The notes: generated by a model from the sequence alone, not told the origin. A DNA stretch of 64,000 nucleotides from Devosia oryzisoli (GCF_014837245.1 NZ_JACYFU010000002.1:558001-622000), one strand, 5' to 3'; positions 44,146 through 53,763 are shown, numbered from the stretch's first letter. A program made the numbers and translations.

Positions 44146-44811
44146 TCACTCAGCGCCCGTGGAGAATAGCGCTTCGAATTGGCCGTCCTCGATGCGAGCC
44201 GCAGCGATCACCGCCTGGGTACGGCTGTCGACGTCCAGCTTTTGCAGGATCGCCGAGACGTGTGCCTTGACCGTGGCCTCGGAAATGGAAAGCTCGTAGG
44301 CGATCTGCTTGTTCATCAGCCCGTCGCTCAGCATCATCAGTACGCGCACCTGCTGCGGCGTCAGCGTCGAGAGCCGCTTCATCAAGGCTGTCTGCTCGTC
44401 TTCCCCGCCAAGCACCATGCCTTCGGGCACGAAGACGTCACCGGAAAGGACGGTTTCGATAGCCCGGCGAATTTCGGTGGGACCTTCCGATTTATGCAGG
44501 TAACCGGCCGCCCCGAGCTCAAAAGCGCGGCGTACTACGGTCGCGTCTTCTACTGCCGAGATAATCATTACGGGAATATCCGGATATTGCGCCCGTAGTA
44601 GTAGTAGACCCGAAAAGCCGCGCACCCCAGGCATATTGAGGTCGAGCAGCACCAGGTCACAATCTCGATCGGCATCAAGAGCGGCGGCAAGCCCCTCAAG
44701 ATTGCCAGCTTCTTCAACAAGTACGGTCGTATCGCCGCCCGCAAGCGTCTGCCGAAGTGCAGCGCGGAACAGGGGATGGTCGTCCACGATGATGATGCGC
44801 CTACGCGTCAT
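44146..44811 (-). CDS. NarL/FixJ-family (LuxR-type) response regulator, orphan
   Basis: A 221-aa regulator. Receiver domain: acidic pair VDDH, phospho-acceptor Asp57 (LVLLDLNMPG), Lys in YLHKSEG. C-terminal LuxR HTH (about residues 148-205): LTPQQVRVLMMLSDGLMNKQIAYELSISEATVKAHVS. No histidine kinase is adjacent. It is divergent from podJ across 167 bp that hold a CtrA-type box, so it may be in the cell-cycle circuit. Confidence 0.92.
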   Translation of the reverse strand: MTRRRIIIVDDHPLFRAALRQTLAGGDTTVLVEEAGNLEGLAAALDADRDCDLVLLDLNMPGVRGFSGLLLLRAQYPDIPVMIISAVEDATVVRRAFELGAAGYLHKSEGPTEIRRAIETVLSGDVFVPEGMVLGGEDEQTALMKRLSTLTPQQVRVLMMLSDGLMNKQIAYELSISEATVKAHVSAILQKLDVDSRTQAVIAAARIEDGQFEALFSTGAE

Positions 44812-44873
44812 GATGAGACGGCTCCTTCCTGTAATTTCTGCCGATTCTCAAATCTTTCCCAGCGGGCACAAAG

Positions 44874-44888
44874 TTAATCACCCGTTAA
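44874..44888 (+). promoter_or_regulatory. Perfect CtrA-type box between the LuxR-type regulator gene and podJ
   Basis: TTAA-TCACCCG-TTAA, an exact match to TTAA-N7-TTAA, 90 bp before the podJ ATG and 62 bp before the divergent regulator. CtrA and podJ belong to the same polarity/cell-cycle network in Caulobacter; binding here is inferred. Confidence 0.6.
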
Positions 44889-44978
44889 CCCCTTGTTTAC
44901 CATGTTTTCCCAAAAGTAACCGGCACGTCTTTTGCGTCGTTTTGCGCCGAAGCTCAGCCTCTGCAACAGGGACTCCCC

Positions 44979-47900
44979 ATGGCCCGCGCTTTTTCCACCC
45001 TGGACACCTCCGATCCTGCGACCGGCGACTGGCAGGCCCTGCGCGGCGAGCTCGTCGCATTGCTCGACAAGGTCGAAAGCCGGTATACGGGACCGGCTGC
45101 TCCTGATCCGGGTAATTACGCGCTTAGCCAGCGGGTGCGCAACCTTCGTGATCAGGTCGAGGCGCCTGAGCCCGCCCTGCGGCGGCGCGAAGCGCTGCGC
45201 TCCGTAAAGCAGGCGGTCGACCGATTTTCGGAGCGCGACGCTCAGGACATGCACGAAGAAGACGAACTGACGGCGGCCATTGCCGAAATCCGCCGCCGGC
45301 AGGGTCCGGCGCCCGTTTCCGTCATGGGGCGCCGCGCCAGCGACATGCCCGATTTTAGGGATTTGAACGCTCTGGTCAGCGGCATGAGCCTGCGGCTCGA
45401 ACAACTCGAAGGGCATTTGAGGAACGAGCGCGACAACGAGGCGCAGGTCAAGGACGTCGCCGAGCAGGTCGAGCAGTTGACCCAGGTGGTGGAACTGCTT
45501 GCCGGCGCCGTCGGCGAGACTGGGCAGGTCAAGCGCCTCGAAGCGCAGATCGCCGCGCTTGGGGATATGATCGAGAACGCCCCGAAGGTGGATCTTGGAG
45601 CCATCAATCAGCGGCTCGACGACGTGTCGGCCACGGTCGGCAAGCTTGCCGAATTGCAGGCCGAGCAGATGGAGCGGGAAATCGTGCGCGAAGAGCGGCG
45701 GGCCACCCGGCCAGAGCCCGCTGCAGCGCTGACGCCGGTCGTGCGGTCCATCGAAGAAAGCGTGCGCAATGTGTACGACCGCATCGACGCCATCGAGCGC
45801 AACTTCGCGATGTCGTCGAACGACTTCGAGAAGCTGACCAGCGAAATGGCCTCGTTCACGCAGGCCATAACTTCCGATCAAAGTGCTCCGGCTGCCCTGG
45901 TGCGGCGGATCGAAGCGCTCGCCGAGACGCTGGAGAGCGCGGACACCACCAATCAGGACGTCGCCGCCCTGCGCCAGGACATGGTCTCGTTGCGCGAAGC
46001 CGTTCTGGTTTCGATGGAGCCGCGCTTCGCGCAGATCGAAGACCGCATCGAGGCGCTCAGCGACAAGATCGTGCCGGTGGACACCAGCGTGGTGGAAACG
46101 CAGTTGCACGACCTGATGTCCCGCATGGACGCGGCAAGCGTGCAACTCGAAGGGCTGTCCAAGCTCTATAACAGCGCACAGCCCGATTTCGACTCCGTTG
46201 CGACCATGGTGGCCGAACGCACCACCGACGCCATGCAGCGCAACGCGCCGGCACAGGCGCCTGGCATCGACCCGGACAGCCTCAAGGCGATGGAGGAGCG
46301 TCTCAGCGACCTCATCAAGTCCAGCGACAAGCAGCCCGAATACGACTACGAAACTTTGGCCGATCTCGTGGCGGACAAGACCTCCGCAGCTGTCGCCAAG
46401 ACAGCCTCGGTAACCTCCGCTGAAATCGGCCCCGACAGCATCGATGCGCTGGAAAAGCGCATGACCGCCATCCTCAACACCGCGGGCAAGGATACCGCCG
46501 ACCGCCTGCGGCGCCTTGAGGCCCGCCTGGCGACCAGCCAGGACCGCCGCGGTGCGCCTGCCCCCACGCTGCCGACGGCGTCGGTGGAAGCGGCTCGCCC
46601 TGCCCCGGCAGCACCCGCACCCGCACCACAGGCCAAGCACCCGCCGGAAGCCGCAACGCCGGCGCGTGACAACAGCGCCCGTCTCGATAGCATTCTGGCA
46701 GGCCTGCTGGACGACAAGAAGGACGCGATGCCCGCAAGTCCGGCCGAGGAAGCGCCGCTGATCGATCGCGGCTTTCGCGATGCCGCGCCTGCTCCGGCGC
46801 TGAGCGCCCGCGCAGCGAGTGTCGCCGAGCCCAGCCGGCCCCTCGCGCAGCCTACCATCGACACTTCGCAGATCGAGCGGCCACCCCGCCCGCAGTCCAG
46901 CTTCGCGCAGGACAGCGATCCCTTTGCCAGCCCCGCGCCGGCCAAGCCGCCCGTCGAGGCGCCCAAGGCGCAGGCCAACACCAGCACCTTCGTGGCCGCC
47001 GCGCGGCGCGCCCAGCGGGCCCGCCAGGACGAAGTGCAGGCGGCCTCCGGGACCATGGTGGCCCGGGCCCTGTCGCGCGTTCGCCACGGCAAGCCGGCCG
47101 ATGAGGCAGACTCATCACCCGCCGAAGCTCAGGTGACCGACGACGCCCGCGAGGAGTGGCCGGCGCCGGAAAGCCGGGAAGAGGAGAAGCCCGCAAAGCA
47201 GAGCAAGGCGGACAAACGTGCCGCCGCCAAACAGGAGCGGGAGGCTGCTCGCGCCAGCGCAAAAGCCGAGAAGGCCGAGGCAATGGCGGACCGCCCCGGC
47301 TTCCTGACGCGCAACCGCCGGCCGCTGCTGCTGGCTGCGACGCTGGCCGCTGTCTCCGTGCTCGCGCTCAACCTGGTGCTGCAGCGCGCCAACACGCCGC
47401 CTCAACGCCCTGTCGCCACGTCCAAGGCCGTGATTCCGGCCGATGAGGTGCCGACGCCTGCAGCGACGCCGGAAGCGGCTGCACCGGCCGCAACCGAACG
47501 CCAGGCGGCAGCAGTTCCGACACCGATTATGGACGCGCCCGCGACCGAGCCCAAGACCGAGAGGCTGTCAGACGCGGTCGATCCGACGTCGACGCAGTCG
47601 ATCAATCCGAGCGCCATGAGCGTGATGAACGCGACGAACACGGCTACCCTGACGCCGATGCCGCCGGCCCTGATGGCCGACGGGCTGCGCAGCAGCGATT
47701 TCCGTGTTCCTGCCCTGCCCGAAGACGCCAAGGCTCCCGAGAGCACAGGCTCGATTTCGGGCACTGTTGCCGCTCAGGAGCCGGCGCCGCGCCATTTCGA
47801 GCTACCGCCGGAAAAGGTGGGCCCTGAAGCCCTCCGCCAGGCGGCCGCGAACGGCGATGCCCGGGCACAGTTCGAGATCGGTGCCATCTACACCGAAGGC

Positions 47901-48650
47901 CAGGCCGTCGAGCAGGACCTCAAGCTTGCCGCGACGTGGTACGAGCGTGCCGCAGAGATGGGCTTTGTTCCTGCCCAATACCGGCTGGGCAACCTTTTCG
48001 AAGCGGGTACGGGCGTCGAAAAGGACCTGGAGAAGGCCCGGATGTGGTACGAGCGCGCTGCCGAAGGCGGCAACCGCATGGCCATGCACAACCTTGCCGC
48101 GCTCTACGCCGGTGGCCAGTTGGGCGAGCAGCAGTTCGAAACCGCTGCAGAATGGTTTGAGAAGGCTGCCGACAGGGGCATGCTCGACAGCCAGTTCAAC
48201 CTGGGCATGCTTTATGCCCGTGGCCTCGGCGTCGAGCAGGATTTCGAAACCTCCTACAGGTGGTTCTCCATCGCCGCCCTGACCGGCGACAAGGACGCGG
48301 CGCAGGCCAAGGACGACATCGCCAAGTCGCTGACGGCCGATGCCGTCAATCGCATCAACGACGAAGTCGCGGGCTGGAAGCCACAGCAGATCGACCTAGC
48401 CGCCAACTTTGCGCCCATCGGCACCTGGTCGGCCGATTTCGATCCCGGTAAGGCGATCGAGAACAGGGACGTCGTCGCGAGGGTCCAGATGGCGCTCAAC
48501 AAGCTCGGCTTCGATGCCGGCGACAGTGATGGTCTTGTCGGTCCCAAGACCGTTGAAGCCGTCAAGGCCTTCGAGCGCGGCGCCGGCATGAGCGAGAGCG
48601 GCGAGATCAATCCCCGGCTTCTGGCCGTGCTTGGTAGCCAGCCTGTGTGA
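44979..48650 (+). CDS. podJ: Polar organelle development protein PodJ
   Basis: Polar scaffold that recruits signalling proteins and pilus/cell-pole machinery. The 1223-aa protein has a very long cytoplasmic coiled-coil region (about residues 50-520), a Pro/Ala-rich low-complexity stretch (530-770), one transmembrane helix (about 780-800, PLLLAATLAAVSVLALNLVL), a periplasmic Pro/Ala/Thr-rich linker, four SEL1-type repeats (948-1115, for example AQFEIGAIYTEGQAVEQDLKL) and a C-terminal peptidoglycan-binding domain (1162-1220). This is exactly the PodJ layout. It probably co-operates with CpaE and the Tad pilus encoded in the same window. Confidence 0.93.
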   Translation: MARAFSTLDTSDPATGDWQALRGELVALLDKVESRYTGPAAPDPGNYALSQRVRNLRDQVEAPEPALRRREALRSVKQAVDRFSERDAQDMHEEDELTAAIAEIRRRQGPAPVSVMGRRASDMPDFRDLNALVSGMSLRLEQLEGHLRNERDNEAQVKDVAEQVEQLTQVVELLAGAVGETGQVKRLEAQIAALGDMIENAPKVDLGAINQRLDDVSATVGKLAELQAEQMEREIVREERRATRPEPAAALTPVVRSIEESVRNVYDRIDAIERNFAMSSNDFEKLTSEMASFTQAITSDQSAPAALVRRIEALAETLESADTTNQDVAALRQDMVSLREAVLVSMEPRFAQIEDRIEALSDKIVPVDTSVVETQLHDLMSRMDAASVQLEGLSKLYNSAQPDFDSVATMVAERTTDAMQRNAPAQAPGIDPDSLKAMEERLSDLIKSSDKQPEYDYETLADLVADKTSAAVAKTASVTSAEIGPDSIDALEKRMTAILNTAGKDTADRLRRLEARLATSQDRRGAPAPTLPTASVEAARPAPAAPAPAPQAKHPPEAATPARDNSARLDSILAGLLDDKKDAMPASPAEEAPLIDRGFRDAAPAPALSARAASVAEPSRPLAQPTIDTSQIERPPRPQSSFAQDSDPFASPAPAKPPVEAPKAQANTSTFVAAARRAQRARQDEVQAASGTMVARALSRVRHGKPADEADSSPAEAQVTDDAREEWPAPESREEEKPAKQSKADKRAAAKQEREAARASAKAEKAEAMADRPGFLTRNRRPLLLAATLAAVSVLALNLVLQRANTPPQRPVATSKAVIPADEVPTPAATPEAAAPAATERQAAAVPTPIMDAPATEPKTERLSDAVDPTSTQSINPSAMSVMNATNTATLTPMPPALMADGLRSSDFRVPALPEDAKAPESTGSISGTVAAQEPAPRHFELPPEKVGPEALRQAAANGDARAQFEIGAIYTEGQAVEQDLKLAATWYERAAEMGFVPAQYRLGNLFEAGTGVEKDLEKARMWYERAAEGGNRMAMHNLAALYAGGQLGEQQFETAAEWFEKAADRGMLDSQFNLGMLYARGLGVEQDFETSYRWFSIAALTGDKDAAQAKDDIAKSLTADAVNRINDEVAGWKPQQIDLAANFAPIGTWSADFDPGKAIENRDVVARVQMALNKLGFDAGDSDGLVGPKTVEAVKAFERGAGMSESGEINPRLLAVLGSQPV

Positions 48651-48673
48651 GGCTGATGCCGGTTTGACACCAT

Positions 48674-48708
48674 GCGGCCCGGACAATAAGTCCGGGCCGC
48701 TGCTTTTT
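48674..48708 (+). terminator. Intrinsic terminator after podJ
   Basis: An 11-bp perfect stem GCGGCCCGGAC / GTCCGGGCCGC (48674-48700, loop AATAA) is followed by TGCTTTTT. It is placed 23 bp after the podJ stop. Confidence 0.92.
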
Positions 48709-48797
48709 CTGCATGCAGCGCTCGCAGCTTTGACCTCTTGTTGACGGACCATTCGCTAGAATGGCTGGCAGTGATCTTTGAACGGGACCTGAGGATC

Positions 48798-49724
48798 TTG
48801 CAGATTTATCTGCCGATCGCCGAGCTTTCCGTGAACCTCTTCTTTCTCGTCGGGATCGGAGGGGCGGTCGGCTTTTTGTCCGGTCTGTTCGGCGTGGGCG
48901 GCGGGTTCCTCCTCACACCCCTCCTGATCTTTTCCGGAGTTCCGACTTCAGTGGCCGTGGCGTCGGTGACGGGCCAGGTGGTGGCAGCATCCACCTCGGG
49001 CGCGTTGAGCCACTACCGACGTGGCGGCGTCGACCTGCATCTGGCGATGTATCTCGTCATCTCGGGCATACTGGGCGCCTTCGGGGGCGTTGCGGCGTTC
49101 GACCTGCTGCGTGACGCCGGCCAGCTCGATTTCGTCATCTCCATCGGCTTTCTGGTGCTGCTCGGCTCGGTCGGCATTCTGATGCTGCAGGAGTCCGTGC
49201 GGGCGCTGCTCAAGCACCGGCAGGGCATCGTGGTGCGCGAGCGCCTGCCCAATCAGCATACCTGGATGCACGGCCTGCCCATGCGCGTCCGGTTCAAGAA
49301 GAGCCGGCTTTACATCAGCGTGTTGCCGGTCCTTGCCATCGGCCTCTTCATCGGCTTCGTCGGCTCGCTCCTCGGCATCGGCGGTGGCTTCATCATGGTG
49401 CCGGCGCTGGTCTACCTGCTGCGTGTGCCGGGCAACATGGTCATCGGTACCTCGCTGGCGCAGGTGGTGGCGATGATGGCCGCAACCACCATCCTCCACG
49501 CGATCCAGAGCCAGAGCGTCGATATCCTCCTGGCCTTCTCCCTGATGGTCGGCGGTACGGCGGGTGCCCAGTTCGGCGCGGCTGCCGGCAAGCACTTGCG
49601 CGGCGAGCAATTGCGCGGGCTGCTGGCCCTGCTGGTGCTGGCGGTAGCGATCCGCTTCGGCCTCGGCCTGGTGCTGACGCCGGACGACCCATTCAGCATG
49701 ACGGTCATCGGGGGCGCCAGATGA
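48798..49724 (+). CDS. TSUP-family sulfite/sulfonate exporter (TauE/SafE-like)
   Basis: The 308-aa inner-membrane transporter has two homologous halves, each opening with the TSUP motif: VGFLSGLFGVGGGFLLTPLL and IGFVGSLLGIGGGFIMVPAL. About eight hydrophobic segments are present. I chose the TTG at 48798 (start of LQIYLPIAEL) because GAGGA precedes it and homologues I recall begin with this sequence; the frame is open to 48738. Its stop overlaps the next gene (ATGA). The substrate is unproven. Confidence 0.9.
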   Translation: MQIYLPIAELSVNLFFLVGIGGAVGFLSGLFGVGGGFLLTPLLIFSGVPTSVAVASVTGQVVAASTSGALSHYRRGGVDLHLAMYLVISGILGAFGGVAAFDLLRDAGQLDFVISIGFLVLLGSVGILMLQESVRALLKHRQGIVVRERLPNQHTWMHGLPMRVRFKKSRLYISVLPVLAIGLFIGFVGSLLGIGGGFIMVPALVYLLRVPGNMVIGTSLAQVVAMMAATTILHAIQSQSVDILLAFSLMVGGTAGAQFGAAAGKHLRGEQLRGLLALLVLAVAIRFGLGLVLTPDDPFSMTVIGGAR

Positions 49725-50482
49725 GGCGCTGGCTCGCTTTCCTTGTCGTCCTGTTGCTCGCCGCCACACCGGCCCGGGCCGAGCGGCTGATCTCCTCGCT
49801 CTCCAACGACACCATCGAAATCACCTCCAGTTTCGATGGGGAGCGCATGACATTCTATGGCTCGATCGCGCCTGATGCCGGCTCGGACCAGCGCTACGTC
49901 CAGGGACCGTTCCAGGTCGTGATCGCCATTGTCGGGCCGACGCAGGATCGGGTGGCCCGTGAAAAGACGCGCATCCTGGGCATGTGGCTCAATACCGATC
50001 AGGTCACCTTCAAGGGGTTTCCCAGCTACTTGCACGTGCTGGCGAGTGCGCGGCTGCGCGACATTACGGATGTCACGACCCTTACCACCAACAAGATCCT
50101 GCCCGAGGCATATGCCCTATCACCCAACACATCCGGGTGGTGGCAGACCATGGTCTTCGGCCGCGAACTCATCCGGCTGATGAGTGAGGAAAGGCTTTTC
50201 GGCGTACAGGAGAACGGCGTCAACTTTCTCTCCGACACCTTCTATTCGGCTCAGCTCACCCTGCCGTCCAACGCGCCTCCTGGGCCCTACATCGCCCAGA
50301 CCTATGTCTTCAAGAATGGCGAGATCATCGCGCGCAAATCGGAAGGGTTCGCGGTTCGCAAAATCGGCTTCGAGCGTTTCTTGGCCCAGTCGGCGACGCA
50401 GTACCCGCTGGCCTACGGCTTTGCCTGTGTCGTCCTGGCCCTTGCCACGGGATGGCTGGGTGGGGTGCTGTTCCGCCGCTGA
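49721..50482 (+). CDS. TIGR02186-type membrane protein coupled to the TSUP exporter
   Basis: The 253-aa protein has a signal peptide (MRRWLAFLVVLLLAATPARA), a large periplasmic domain with conserved blocks (ERLISSLSNDTIEITSSFDG, GMWLNTDQVTFKGFPSYLHV) and a C-terminal anchor helix (YGFACVVLALATGWLGGVLF). The family is recorded as TIGR02186, typical of alphaproteobacteria and habitually next to a TSUP permease; function is unknown. The 4-bp overlap implies that the two products act together. Confidence 0.88.
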   Translation: MRRWLAFLVVLLLAATPARAERLISSLSNDTIEITSSFDGERMTFYGSIAPDAGSDQRYVQGPFQVVIAIVGPTQDRVAREKTRILGMWLNTDQVTFKGFPSYLHVLASARLRDITDVTTLTTNKILPEAYALSPNTSGWWQTMVFGRELIRLMSEERLFGVQENGVNFLSDTFYSAQLTLPSNAPPGPYIAQTYVFKNGEIIARKSEGFAVRKIGFERFLAQSATQYPLAYGFACVVLALATGWLGGVLFRR

Positions 50483-50485
50483 GAC

Positions 50486-51205
50486 TCAGCCGGCGACGAG
50501 CCGCCGGGCGGAAACAGGATAGGTCCTGTCGCGCCCCAGCATCGTCACTTCGAGGGCCGGCCAGTGAAACAGCCCGGCAAAGGCAGCGCTGAGGATATTG
50601 AGCGCGCCGGTCGAACTGCCATAGGCGGGCAGGATCATCAGCCGGTTGTCATGCACAAAGCACGGCTTGCGTGCGGAACGGCCGGGCATCGCGATGCGCG
50701 CAGCGGGATGGAGATGCCCGGCGACAAGCCCGGTTCTCCCCCTCCTCGGCTCGTGCGACAGAAGCAACCCTGCAAGCTCCATTTCGGGAAGACAGGTGCC
50801 ACCAATGGCATGTGGTGCAGGGTCGTGGTTTCCGGAGAGCCAAAGGCACTCGACGCTGTCCGTGATGGCGTCGAACCGCATCCGGTCGGCGCTGGAGAGA
50901 AGGCTGCTCGCGTCTGCGCGATGGAAGCTGTCGCCAAGAGAGATGATGCGCCGCGCGCCGGTCCGCCGCAGATCAGCCTCGATGCGGGAGAGGGTCATGC
51001 CGGTATCGTAGGGCGGCAGCATCTGCCCACGGCGGGCGAAGCTGGCCATCTTCTCGAAGTGAAGGTCGGCGACCAGCAGGGTCTTCTGGGCGTGCCAATA
51101 GAGACCGCCGGACGGCAGAGGTTCGAAATTGTGTCCGGCAAAACGCAGCACGACGGTTTCCGTGGATGAGGTCGGGGTGGCGGCGCTGCTCATATGGATG
51201 TTCAT
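50486..51205 (-). CDS. pdeM: Ligase-associated DNA repair phosphoesterase PdeM
   Basis: A 239-aa calcineurin-like metallophosphoesterase. Metal motifs: VADLHFEK, GDSFH, GNHDP, and GHLHP. The family belongs to a bacterial DNA-repair cassette (ATP-dependent ligase, exonuclease, Lhr-type helicase, PdeM). Here it is the second gene of a leftward pair after the helicase, 53 bp apart. An ATG at codon 5 is an alternative start. Confidence 0.9.
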   Translation of the reverse strand: MNIHMSSAATPTSSTETVVLRFAGHNFEPLPSGGLYWHAQKTLLVADLHFEKMASFARRGQMLPPYDTGMTLSRIEADLRRTGARRIISLGDSFHRADASSLLSSADRMRFDAITDSVECLWLSGNHDPAPHAIGGTCLPEMELAGLLLSHEPRRGRTGLVAGHLHPAARIAMPGRSARKPCFVHDNRLMILPAYGSSTGALNILSAAFAGLFHWPALEVTMLGRDRTYPVSARRLVAG

Positions 51206-51258
51206 CGCCGCCCCGGAAAGCCCCCTGCTCCGGCATCGCCAGTGCCCGGCCCCGGAAG

Positions 51259-53763
51259 CTACCTCCCGGCCATGGCCTCGCGAATGAGTTCGTCTGCAGC
51301 ATCTGCCATAGCCGATTCGCGGCCCTCTCCGAAAATGGGTTCGCGCCCGATATCGAGCATGACCGGCACGGCGAGCGGTGAAATCTGCGTGAGCGGCCTA
51401 TGGACGATGTGCGAGCGGATGCGCGCCAGCATCTGCCCCAGCCGCTCGATGTCGAGCAGTCCGCGCGCCGCATCGTGCCTGGTGGCCTGGATCAGGATGT
51501 GGTCCGGCTCGTGCTGGTAGAGCACGTCATAGATGATGTCCGAGCTCATGGTGATCTGCCGCCCCGTCTTTTCCTTGCCGGGATGGCGGCGCTCGATGAG
51601 CCCGGCAATGATGGCGCAGTTGCGGAAGGTGCGCTTCATCAGCGCCGACTCGTCCAGCCAGTCTTCCAGATCGTCCCCCAGCATATCCTCGGCAAACAGC
51701 TCGTCCAGCGATAGCCGGCCGGTGCGGATCAGCGCGGAAAGATCGCCCAGCCCCCAGATGCCGAGGGAATACTCGGAGGCGACAAAGCCGAGTGGACGCG
51801 CCCGCATGCGCTCGAGGCGCCGGGTCAGCAGCATCCCCAGCGTCTGGTGCGCCAGCCGCCCCTCGAAGGGATAGCAGACCATGAAATGCTGCGTGCCTCG
51901 TGGAAAGGTCTCCACCAGCAGGCTGTCGCGCCGCGGCACGACCGAAACCTGCTGCTGCAGGCGAAGCCAGTCGCTCACCTGGTCTGGCATCTTGTTCCAC
52001 TCCCCCGGGCTATCCATGATCCGCCGCACCCGTTCGGCGAGGTATGTGGAAAGGGGAAACTTGCCGCCCATGTAGGAGGGGATTTTCGGGTCCTTGGCAT
52101 AGGCGCGCGAGACGAAGGCCTCGTTGTCCTTGATGCCTTCGAAGGCCACGACCTCGCCGCCAAAAATGAAGGTGTCGCCCAGGGTCAGGGTCCCGAAGAA
52201 AGACTCTTCCATCTCCCCCAGAACCCGCCCGCCGGCACCGATAGGTCCGGTGGTCCGGCCCTTCTTCTCGCTCCGGCTGCGCACCAGCCGCACGCGCAGC
52301 ATCGGCTCTTCGATGATGGTGCCGATGTTGAGCCGGTACTGCTGGGCGACCTGCGGGTTGGCGATGCGCCAGCGGCCATCGTCGGTCTGGCGCAGGCGCG
52401 CGTAGCGCTCATAGGCGCGCAGGGCATAGCCCCCCGTCGCGACAAAATCGAGGATGCGATCGAACTGCGGGCGCGGTAGGTCGCGATAGGGCCAGGCGTG
52501 GCTGATCTCGGCAAAAAGGTCATCGGCAAGGAACGGCTCGGCGCAGGCCATGCCCAGAATGTGCTGGGCGAGCACGTCATAGCCGCCGACATGGGGGTTC
52601 TCGCTGTCCTGATGCCCTTCCGACACGGCCTCCACCGCCGCCTCGCATTCGAGCACCTCGAAGCGGTTGGAGGGCACCAGCAGCGCGCGGGAGGGCTCGT
52701 CGAGCCGATGGTTGGCGCGGCCGATACGCTGCAACATGCGCGACGAGCCCTTGGGTGCGCCGACCTGCACCACGAGGTCCACATCGCCCCAGTCGATGCC
52801 GAGGTCGAGCGTCGAGGTGCAAACCACCGCTTTAAGACGCCCGTCCGCCATCGCCGCCTCCACCTTGCGGCGCTGCTCCACCGAGAGCGACCCGTGATGG
52901 AGGGCGATCGGCAGCATGTCGTCGTTCATGTCCCAGAGCCCCTGGAACAGCATCTCCGCCTGCGAGCGGGTATTGACGAAGAGCAGGGTCGTCTTGTGCC
53001 GCTTGATGATGTCATAGAGCTCGGCCCGGGCATAAGCTGCCGAATGACCGGCCCAGGGAAGGCGCTCTTCGGTTTCCAGGATGGCCAGTTCCGGCGGCGC
53101 GCCCCCCTTCATGTGCAAAAGCTCGGTCTCCCGGTCCGGCAGGGGCTGGGCAATCCAGTCGCGCAGCAGATCAGGGCGCGCCACCGTGGCCGAAAGCGCT
53201 GTGATCTGCAGCCGGGGTGAGAGCGCGGCCAGTCTCGCCAGCCCGAGCGAAAGCAGCTCGCCCCTTTTGGAGGTGACCAGGGCATGCAATTCATCCAGCA
53301 CCACGCGCTGCAGCGCGCCGAACATCAGCTCGGCCTTGGGATGCGAGATCAGCAGGGCCAGCTGTTCAGGGGTCGTCAGCAGGACCTGCGGCGGCCGCGT
53401 GCGTTGGCGAGCCCGTTTTGCCGCTGAAGTGTCGCCGGTGCGCGCTTCAACCCGGATGGGCAGCCGCATTTCGGCGATCGGCGCAGAGAGATTGCGCTGC
53501 ACGTCCACCGCCAGCGCCTTGAGCGGCGAGATGTAGAGCGTGTGCAGCCCCTCAAACTTGCCGTCGACGAGGTCGCTCAGCGTGGGCAGGAAGCCGGCCA
53601 GTGTCTTGCCCGCGCCGGTCGGCGCAATCAGCAACTGGTTTGCCCCCGCCTCGTAGGAGCGCAGTACGTCGAGCTGGTGCTGCCGCGGCGCCCAACCGCG
53701 TGCGGCGAACCACTCCGTGATGATGGTGGGGAGACGTCCGCCCTCGGCCAAGATTCCCCTCAT
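51259..53763 (-). CDS. Ligase-associated DEXH-box helicase (Lhr-Core type)
   Basis: ATP-dependent 3'-5' helicase of DNA repair, 834 aa from ATG 53763. RecA-like domain 1: Q-like region RQHQLDVL, Walker A APTGAGKT, DELH box, SAT motif (ALSATVAR). RecA-like domain 2: TSTLDLGIDWGDVD and QRIGRANHR. Winged-helix and Lhr-core beta-rich domains follow. The frame runs to 53823, but that part and the chosen ATG lie inside a palindromic repeat; a TTG at 53751 with AGGGG upstream is also possible. It is paired with pdeM. Confidence 0.92.
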   Translation of the reverse strand: MRGILAEGGRLPTIITEWFAARGWAPRQHQLDVLRSYEAGANQLLIAPTGAGKTLAGFLPTLSDLVDGKFEGLHTLYISPLKALAVDVQRNLSAPIAEMRLPIRVEARTGDTSAAKRARQRTRPPQVLLTTPEQLALLISHPKAELMFGALQRVVLDELHALVTSKRGELLSLGLARLAALSPRLQITALSATVARPDLLRDWIAQPLPDRETELLHMKGGAPPELAILETEERLPWAGHSAAYARAELYDIIKRHKTTLLFVNTRSQAEMLFQGLWDMNDDMLPIALHHGSLSVEQRRKVEAAMADGRLKAVVCTSTLDLGIDWGDVDLVVQVGAPKGSSRMLQRIGRANHRLDEPSRALLVPSNRFEVLECEAAVEAVSEGHQDSENPHVGGYDVLAQHILGMACAEPFLADDLFAEISHAWPYRDLPRPQFDRILDFVATGGYALRAYERYARLRQTDDGRWRIANPQVAQQYRLNIGTIIEEPMLRVRLVRSRSEKKGRTTGPIGAGGRVLGEMEESFFGTLTLGDTFIFGGEVVAFEGIKDNEAFVSRAYAKDPKIPSYMGGKFPLSTYLAERVRRIMDSPGEWNKMPDQVSDWLRLQQQVSVVPRRDSLLVETFPRGTQHFMVCYPFEGRLAHQTLGMLLTRRLERMRARPLGFVASEYSLGIWGLGDLSALIRTGRLSLDELFAEDMLGDDLEDWLDESALMKRTFRNCAIIAGLIERRHPGKEKTGRQITMSSDIIYDVLYQHEPDHILIQATRHDAARGLLDIERLGQMLARIRSHIVHRPLTQISPLAVPVMLDIGREPIFGEGRESAMADAADELIREAMAGR

